A DNA stretch of 23,305 nucleotides from Chrysochromulina tobinii (Eukaryota; Haptophyta; Prymnesiales; Chrysochromulinaceae): contig JWZX01003191.1 of the NCBI GenBank assembly GCA_001275005.1, positions 1-23,305 of the forward strand, given 5' to 3'. Position 1 is the stretch's first letter, and each line of letters begins with the position of its first letter. Below the pieces are notes generated by a model, which was given only the letters and a program-made list of their open reading frames with translations, was not told the origin of the DNA and did not search any database. This document shows, in pieces, positions 9,883 to 17,400 of the stretch. A program made the position numbers and the translations under genes.

Positions 9883-10533
9883 TGCGCTCTCTGGAAATAG
9901 TGAGAGGAGGAGAGCGACTACCGCCCTGCGGCCGGCGTGCAGAACATCAGTCAGGTCGTGGAAGGTTTGGAAAGACGGCTGCGCGCTCTGCGGGCAGAGC
10001 GATCCTCGTGCGCTGGCGCAGGCGCACTCTGCTCGCCGCGTTCCTGGGCTCGTTCGCACCTTGTTAATTCGCCACGCTCTTCCTCGCGCGCACAGCACTT
10101 TGTGTCTATAGAGACGGGCGCTGTGCCGAGGATCGCACGTGGTGGGCTAAAAATTGCGGCGCAATCAACGCGTCTACAGGTCGCATTCAGTTTCGTCGCG
10201 GTCATCCCGCACTCTCCTTAGCACACCGTCTCAAACGACGGCTCCGCTCAGGCCTGTCCGCTCCCCTCGGTCAACACAAGTAGGCCAGCCCCTTCCCCCT
10301 TGGATCCCATGATGATTCGACGTTTCAACGTGCGATCGTGCGTGGCCGTCGCGACGGGTGGGTAATACGTGTGTGATTCGGCAGTACTTGTAGCCCTTTC
10401 CTTAACTGACAGATTCGTTGCGCTCAACACAACGCCGCTGCAAGGTGCTGCTCAGCCTCAAATGGAGCGGCTCGTCAAGCTCTCGTCACGCCTGCAGGCA
10501 CGTCTCGTCGAAACCCACCGCAACGACAGCGCA
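9883..10533 (-). promoter_or_regulatory. Upstream region of DDX6 and 3' flank of SF3A2
   Basis: Between the DDX6 start and the SF3A2 stop, both on the minus strand. It must contain the DDX6 promoter and 5' UTR and the SF3A2 3' UTR. A TATA-like sequence on the minus strand (CTATAGA, about 10106-10112) lies some 225 bases upstream of the DDX6 ATG; weak evidence. A CTTAACTGACAG string near 10400 resembles a plus-strand 3' splice site, but no plus-strand gene is there to use it. Confidence 0.35.
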
Positions 10534-10542
10534 TCATGGTCT

Positions 10543-10573
<31 letters not shown>

Positions 10574-11274
10574 GCGCTCGGTGGTGGTGGCGGCGGAGGC
10601 CGCCCCCCAACCATGCCCCTGGGCTGCAATCCCTTGAAGCAGAGCTGCAGCGAAAAGGTGTGGGCCTCCCGATCCCAGCTCGTCTGGAACTTGGTCGGGT
10701 CCTTGTCGATCTCCTGGTTCGGGATCTTGAAGGCGATCGTTTCGTACGGCTCGGCCGCAAAGAGTACATACTGCCAGTCACGATCCGGCGTCTCCACCCT
10801 CTGCTCATACGCGGACATGAAGCGGTGGCGCGGCTGCAGACCCTCCTCGATCTCCGGATAGTCGATCTCGAAGAGCAGCGATCGCTGCTGCGTCTCGGGA
10901 TCCATCTGCTTCGTCACGCGGTAGCCCGGGCGCCCGATCTTGACCGTCTTGCGCGGTTTGATCAAGCTCCGATTGGCCTGTGGCAGCACCGGGTTGTTCA
11001 TCGCGTCCTTGGCGGCCCGGCGCGCGAGGTTCTGCTGGTGGCGTTTGCCCTGCGTGTGCGCGAGGTAGTTGCCCTCGTTGTTGTGCAGCGTCAGGCAGAG
11101 CTTGCACTCGTAAGAGCCGAGATGGTTCTTCATAAAATATGGGTCCTTCATCAGATCGACCGTCTGCAGCGCGAGCTGGCGCAAGCGCTCGCGCCGATCC
11201 ACCTTGGCCTGGGTGGATGATGCCACGCCGCCACTGCCTGCCTTCGCACCCCAGTCGCGGTCCATTCCCGACAT
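10534..11274 (-). CDS. SF3A2: Splicing factor 3A subunit 2 (SF3A2/SAP62/Prp11)
   Basis: Component of the U2 snRNP SF3a complex that helps bind the pre-mRNA branch site in the nucleus. The protein is 246 residues in a single exon. It matches the family from the N-terminal GSGGVASS and RRERLRQLALQT through DPYFMKNHLGSYECKLCLTL. It has a U1-type C2H2 zinc finger (C57, C60, H73, H79), then KIGRPGYRVTKQ, LLFEIDYPEIEEGLQPRHRF, MSAYEQRVETPDRDWQY and AAEPYETIAFKIP. The tail is only a short polyproline run encoded by GGC/GGT-rich DNA. Animal proteins have a long Pro-rich repeat tail here, so this one resembles the compact fungal and protist form. ATG at 11274; the next ATG is three codons on, and either could be used. 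Confidence 0.97.
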
Positions 11275-11889
11275 GTGTCAAAGCGTGCCAAGCAAGAGCG
11301 TTTTCGCTCCTCGAAGCCCTCGTGGAATGAACGCGGACGTGTCTCGTGGCAAGTCAAGTCAAGTCAAGAGCGTGTGTGCTTCCAAGAAGCGCAGTCAATT
11401 CAAGTCAAATTGCACACCCGCGCTCCGCTCACCACACTCCGTCTCAAAGGACGTGCTTCAGGTTACGGAGCGGTTTGGGGAGGAAGGCACGGGTTGTAAA
11501 CACATCCGGGATCGTGCTTTTCACAGCCAATGTTTATAATTCGACACCCAAGACACCGGACCGGCGTACATACGGATGCGGTTACCATTAGCTCGGGGAC
11601 CCCCTTTTCACATCGCGTGTCGCCGCGCGCACAGTATCATTGCGGACTGTGGCAGGACGCCGCCGAAACGCCCCAAAGCTTCTCTGCTCACTGCTGTAGA
11701 CTTGCCTCTCTGATCTCTGAGAATCGGACCACAAGTAACGGCCGTGTAACGGCCGTGTGTCTGTAACGGTTGTGTGTCTGTAACGGCCGTGTGTCTGTAA
11801 CGGCCGTGTGTCTGTAACGGCCGTGTGTCTGTAACGGCCGTGTGTCTGTAACGGCCGTGTGTCTGTAACGGTTGTGTGTCTGCGCGCCC
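11275..11889 (-). other. Intergenic region between SF3A2 and the exostosin gene
   Basis: 615 bp between two minus-strand genes: the SF3A2 promoter and 5' UTR plus the exostosin 3' UTR. It holds short (AAGTC)n-like repeats at about 11351-11367 and a 17-bp minisatellite at 11736-11882. I saw no credible open frame or RNA gene. Confidence 0.6.
11736..11882. repeat. 17-bp minisatellite, one truncated plus eight full units
   Basis: The unit is TAACGGCCGTGTGTCTG, with the 8-bp palindrome ACGGCCGT at its core. The first copy (11736-11746) is cut to 11 bases. Eight full copies follow from 11747 to 11882 without spacers. The second full-length... unit at 11764 and the last unit at 11866 carry TT in place of CC, which destroys the palindrome. 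The array ends seven bases from the exostosin stop codon, so it probably lies in that gene's 3' UTR. Confidence 0.97.
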
Positions 11890-14180
11890 TCACACCGGCA
11901 CGTCGAAGTCGTAATTCTTCCAAGGCTGCCATTGGGCCACGCCGGGCGGAGGCGTCGCGAAGTAGCGTTTCACCTCGTGGCACGCCTCGTCCCAATCTGG
12001 AGGCCAACCGATGTCTCCGCGCAGTCGCTTGCGAAGCGTCCAAAAGATCGACTCGAACGCATCGAATTTCAGGAGCCTCTCGACGCCCGGCAGCGGCGTG
12101 CGCGCGCCCTCGTCGTGCCGGAGCCAAAGGAAGCGTGGCCACACGCAGTAGAGCATCGAGCGCCGCGCGCGAACCTGATGAAGGAGGCACTCAGAGAGGC
12201 ACTCAGAGAGGCACTCAGAGAGGCACTCATAGAGGCACTCAGAGAGGCCATCCGACGCGCTATGGCGCGCTGCGCGCGCTCGCGCTCCGACGCAATCCGA
12301 CGCAATCCGACGCAATCCGACGCAATCCGACGCACTTGGCTCTCAGGGATGGCCTCGAGGGCTTTGGACAGGTTGGCGATCTGTGCCAGCGAGTTGTTCA
12401 ATCGGAGCGAGAAGAGGCTCCAGGGTAGGAGGTCCTCATACGCCTGCTCGATGCCATCCTGCATGATCAGCGGCACGCAGCCGCTCGCCGCGCTCTCGTA
12501 CGCGCGTGTGGAGAAGCCAAAGCCTGCGGCCGCCACGCAGAACTTGGATCCGCCCATGTTCTCAAAATAGACCTCCTTGTTGGCCTCGTGCCCCTCCTTG
12601 ATCACGATGCGCGGCGTGGTGCGGTGCGCCTTGTACAGCCCCTGCCGAATGCCAAAGGAGTACTCGTAGGGGATGTGCAGGTTGAGCTTCCCTTGGAAGA
12701 AGGCCAGATTCGGTGGGGAGACCTTGCGACGGTGCGCGTGGTTCATCAGGCCGGTGGGCACGTGTGCGTACAGGACTGACGGGCACACGATGTCGTGCCC
12801 CGCGCGGTGGCCGCCGCGCTGCGCAGGCCCACCCCCGAACGGCGAGATAAACACGCCCTCCGCCACCACGGGCAACTTCTGTCGGATGCGCCAACCTCCC
12901 TGATCGTGCCCGAAGACCCACAAGTGGTCCTTGCCGCCTTTTCGGTCGAAGTACGGCCACGTAGCACGGATGTAGTCCACCGCGTCGGCGTGCGCGCGCA
13001 CACCCGTCGGCAGCAGGTCTCGGAATCCCCAGTTCATCTGCCACATCGCGCTCGAGTCCCACACAGGCACCAGAAAGTAGTCAGCTTGCTCCGGGTCCAA
13101 CACACGGTAGGTGGAACGAAGCGCTCGCCTATGGATCACCACGTCCTCCCCCCACAGGTCCATGTCCTGCCACCAGCCCATCTCGCCAGCATGCATCCAC
13201 GAGTTGAAGCGCGGCGGCAGCTCGTACACGTACAGCTTGGGCGCCACGGACATCTCCTGAGCACCAATCGGCGGCGGCAGCGGCACTGGGGCGACCCCAA
13301 CGGGACCGTCGCCCATGGAGCAGTCGACCCCGAAGTAACCCTTGTCGCACTGGCACCAGTTGCGCAGGCACTTGCCGCGCGCGCTACACCCATTGAGGCA
13401 GTCGGTCCTCCCGCGCAGCACCATGAGCACCTCGCACTTCGAGCCGACCCAGCCGGGATAGCACATGCACGACTTGCGCCCGTGGCCGGCCCCGCTCGGC
13501 GGCATGCGTGGCGCATACACGCCGTGGCCCGAGCACTCCGCGACGCTCTCTGCCTCCGCGGGCTTGAGCGTCTTCTCCCAGTACTCGTAATTCGGCGCCA
13601 GCCCGCGCATGTGGATTTGATGATTCACCCATCGCTTGGTCGTTTCATTCTCCGGGTCCATGACATAGCACTCGCGCCGCCCCATCAACCCGAGAGCCTC
13701 GCAACCCATCAAGCACTCGCAGCTCGCCGGCGCGCTGCCACCCATTGCCTCGATGAGGCACGGCGCGGGCGCGAGTGCCTTGAGGCCGACGGCCGAGCCG
13801 CACGCGGCGAAGAGCGGCTGGTCGCACGCGTCGCCACCGATGAACGGCGGGCAGTCGCACCGGCCAAGCTCCGCATTGCACACGCCGCCGTTGGCCTCGC
13901 AGTCAGACGTGCACGCGCGCCGTGGCCGTGACCTTACCGTTTGCGACAGCTGTGCTGCGGCAGCCGTCACAGCAGTTGTCTGCTTCTCGATGATCGGCGG
14001 CTGCTCTAGCGGAGGCGGCTGCTCGGGGAAGGGCACCCCAGCGGCCACCAAGTCGCCCAGCGCCGTGGGAGCTGCCGCACGCCGTATCGGCGCGTCCGTA
14101 TTGAGGTTCTGCGAGCCACTCAACAGGAGCAGCGAGCCGACAGCGAGGAAGACGAAGGCGAGCCAGATCGGCCGCACCAT
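11890..14180 (-). CDS. EGF-repeat exostosin-family (GT47) glycosyltransferase (exons 14180-12336, 12174-11890)
   Basis: Probable type II Golgi/ER glycosyltransferase, about 709 residues after splicing. A signal anchor (about 5-22, LAFVFLAVGSLLLL) is followed by a Pro-rich stem. Three EGF-like Cys clusters lie at about 90-120, 216-249 and 261-287, with a further Cys-rich stretch between the first two. The exostosin domain starts near 313 (APKLYVYELPPRFN) and includes YFLVPVW, HLWVFGHDQGG, SKFCVAAAG (545) and ESAASGCVPLIMQDG, the GT47 nucleotide-sugar region. Exon 2 supplies the C-terminal helices (RRSMLYCVWPRFLWL) and ends YDFDVPV. The ATG at 14180 has G at -3 and G at +4. GT47 members add sugars such as galactose, arabinose or glucuronate; which one applies here cannot be read from sequence. 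EGF plus exostosin is known in plant and algal proteins. Confidence 0.9.
12184..12243 (-). repeat. 12-bp tandem array, five copies, acceptor side of intron
   Basis: Plus-strand unit GAGGCACTCAGA, with one copy reading CTCATA. On the minus strand it reads as repeats of a pyrimidine-rich CCTCTCTGAG sequence, resembling a branch-point and pyrimidine tract. Confidence 0.96.
12287..12334 (-). repeat. 10-bp tandem array, 4.8 copies, abutting the donor
   Basis: Plus-strand unit CCGACGCAAT. On the minus strand the units are TGCGTCGGAT; the first is preceded by G, giving the donor GTGCGT, and the later ones by T, giving TTGCGT. Confidence 0.96.
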
Positions 14181-14456
14181 CGCAAGATCGTGTCACCGGG
14201 GCGGCGCGCACAAATATTCACAGTTGCGTCGTCGCGGTTGTGAAAATATACTACTTTCCCCAGTTGCTTCCGTGGCGCGGATTCGTGTTGGGGCCCTTTC
14301 GGCCAGACGCACACCCGCCAGCCCCGGAGAGGCGTAACACGGGAGACGCTCACACCAAGGTAGCTCACCCACATCTGCAATTCTCAGGGCGCGGGGGGAC
14401 CGCGACGAAACTGACTGACTGACTGAATTCTCTCAACCGCTCTCCTCTCTAAACCC
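14181..14456 (-). promoter_or_regulatory. Upstream region of the exostosin gene
   Basis: 276 bp between the exostosin start and the stop of the next minus-strand gene. It contains a short ACTG tetranucleotide repeat near 14410-14424. No clear core promoter motif was seen. Confidence 0.4.
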
Positions 14457-17400
14457 TCAGCACCAAGTATGCGGCTTCTTGGTGTTCTTCTTCGGCTTCA
14501 CGCCGGCGGTCGCCGGGCGGCTTTGCCTCGCCAGGCTCGCCTCACTTTCAACCCTCTTCAACCTTTCAAGCCCCAACGCGTCCTTCGCAGCCTGAGAGTC
14601 GGGCCACAGCGGCGACTCAAAGGTGCCTCGAGGCCCCTTGTCGTACCGGAGGCCGAGGGCGAGCGGTCCCGATGGCGGGGCGACGCTCGGTCCTTGGTGT
14701 CGCACTGGAAGGCTGGCGTGGCTACTGGCGTGGCGAATCATCAGATTGTGCAGCCACACCGTCTCATGCTTCAGCTCCTTGTCCGCGCGGTGAAAGCCAC
14801 CTCCCGTGCGGTTGGGCACGGCAGTTTTGCCGAGCATCCACGCTTGTTCACAGTCGATCAAATTCTGCATGGCAACTCGGTCGATGCCCCGAATCCGCGC
14901 CTCGAGCACGTCGAGCAGGTGCGTGCGCAGGCCCTCGTCAACGACGAGTTCCCACGCGTTGCGCAGCCTCTCGTTGATCGCCGTCACTTGCCGCCGGCAC
15001 TCGATCACCTTCTGCTGCATCCACATCAGGGCGCGCACAATCTGCATCGTTGCAAAGAGCGATCGCGCCGAGTGTAGCTGTTGCGGTTTCTTCTCAGTAG
15101 CCTCCGTGCGTTCGGCGCGCCGCAGCACTGCTACCTCGTGCCCTCGCTGCCAAACGGCGGTCTGGAGCTTCTCCAGCCGAGCGATGCCGCGCGTGAGCTC
15201 AACCTCCACACTGGCGAGCGCAGCTCCTGCCAGCCCCCGCGTCTGGTCGTCGGAAAGCATGTCAACGAGCGGCTTTGACATCAGGACGCTCTCGTCGAGA
15301 GCAGAGGTGGAGCCGAGTGCCTCTATCGAGCTGCTCAAACGAGCTGCTCGTGCGAGTGGATGCCAGCGCCGTTGGGATGACGAGATGACCGGAGGCGGTG
15401 GCGGGGATGGCGGAGGCGACGGCGGGGGACTCGAGGCATCGGCTCTGGGTGCCCTCATCACGGCACGCCCGCGCTCCATCGCATGCTCGAGCTCCGCCTC
15501 CGCGTGCGCTCTGGCCGCCCGCTCGACTTGATCGCGCTCCTCTACCAGCATCCGCTGCTTGCGCTCATCGATCAGACGGCGATCGAGGGCGTACTCATTG
15601 GGGTCTGACCAGAGCTCTAGCCTGGTCGGCGGCGTCGGCTCTGGTGCGAGAGTGCGCAACCGTCGCATCGTTGCGAGGTTCGCAATATCTGCCTGCGCAA
15701 TCTTCGACCCAGAGGGATCGTACCCTGAGGGATCGTACCCTGAGGGATCGACCCTTAGGGACCCTGAGGGATTGTACTCTGTGGGGGCGAGCTGGTCACT
15801 CACGAGCGCCGCGAATTCGTGGACGTCCAAGCCAGACGAGTGATCACCGTACTTCCTGCTGATCGCCTCGATCTCCTCCGCCGTTATGGAGAGCCCAAAC
15901 TGCGAGAGCGCCGCCACCAGGTCGTGCTGGCTGAGGAGCCCATTCTGCTGAAAGCGAGCGAATATGCTGCGCACTTTCGATTTGGGCGACCCTGAGGGAT
16001 ACGTGAACGGTGGAGAGGATGCCAACATGGCTGAGCTCGCGACGTGCTGAGGCTGTGGCTCACCGCGGCGCACGGTCCGCACAGCAACCTCGCCAGGGTG
16101 ATCCATGGTGACCTGCACCCGCTCCTTGAGCAGTAGATGCTCGCCACGAAGTTTCATCAGCTCTGCCTTCAGGGCCTCAATCTGCTCCGCCTCTGTGATT
16201 GGTGCACGCGAGGGCGGCAGCTCCGAAAAGGAGATAGAGCGTCCACAACTAGACAGCTGTCCAGCGAGTGGCATGCGGGTCGGCATAGCGGATTGCTGCT
16301 CGTCTGAGAGGTTGCAGGCAGTGGCCGGAGTAGCGCCTGCCGGGATGGCACGCCGTGCCCATACTGGAGCTTCCCAATCGTCTGTCTTGCTCTGAACAAC
16401 ACGCAGCGCCTCGTCAGTGACCTTCTTCTGATCCCAGCCGCTAGCGACCCAGGGCATTGCCTGTGGCGCCTTGTTCGTTGCCTGCGGTGCCTGTGGTGCC
16501 TGCTGTGCCTGCGGTGCCTGCGGTGCCTGTAGCTCCGCGATGCCTGCGGTGCGCGATGGCAGCCATCGCGATTCCAGCGCCTCCAGAGATGTCCGCGGAG
16601 ACTCCAGGGCGTCCTCGACGACCGGATCGCCCCTGCACTTGGCATTGACCCGTGCAGCGCAGAGCTCAAGACAGAGTGCCCGTCGCACGTCCGGATTGCA
16701 TTCATTTATGCGCCGAGTGTACAAGGCCTTGACAAGCTCGTCGCGGATGGGTTGCACTGCATCCCTCCAGGCCACCCGATGGTTACGGTCATCCCTCAAC
16801 TCGTAATCGAGGCTGGCCTTGACACGTAGAGCACACCACGCGGCGACCTCGCGAACTGAGGCATCGTTGGCCCGTTCGCCAGGCGCGAGATTTGCACTCC
16901 TCGAGCGCGACGTGCCATACTTTCGCTGAGCCCAAAGCGTCTTGGCCGCTCGGGTGCCGGCGCCGGCAGCAGCGCTCGCCTCGCCACCAAACGCAGCGGA
17001 CATCGTCTCGCTGACGACCTGTTCTGCAAATTCGTTGGCCACGTTGTGCAGCGAGCCTATCCTTAGCTCGTCCTCTGCATCATCAAATGCCAAGTCTATG
17101 CTGTGCAGGTGATCGTCATCAAGCGATTGCAACTGCCCTATGGCACTCTCAAAGAGCCGCTCAAAGATTGGCTTGATCTCTGCGCGCGTCAGCTCGAGCA
17201 GCTGAGCGGTGGCTCGGATGATCTCGGGTGACGTGGCGGCAAGGATGTCCAGGCCCTTGGAGGCACCGCTAGCGCTCTTCTCGTCGAAGGTCGCACCGAG
17301 CGCGTCCTTGAGCGCCGCCGCATCGCACACGCCTTTCGTCTCTTCGGTACAATCGAGAATGGCACACAGGCTCTCCTCCACCGCCCGCCCAGCCTCCACG

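Larger units (their letters stand above)
12175..12335 (-). other. Exostosin-gene intron, 161 nt, built largely of two tandem arrays
   Basis: Donor CAA|GTGCGT and acceptor CTTCATCAG|GTTCGC, phase 0, joining AIPESQ to VRARRSML. Unspliced reading runs through the repeats into a frame unlike exostosins, whereas the spliced join restores the family's C-terminal helices. Both arrays (12184-12243 and 12287-12334) lie wholly inside the intron. Confidence 0.85.

Noticed and set aside
11736-11882. Possible CRISPR array
   Set aside because: Units are directly contiguous with no spacers, and the genome is eukaryotic; it is a minisatellite.
12795-13931. 378-codon plus-strand frame opposite the exostosin gene
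   Set aside because: Antisense shadow with His/Arg/Ala bias; the minus strand has EGF and GT47 motifs.
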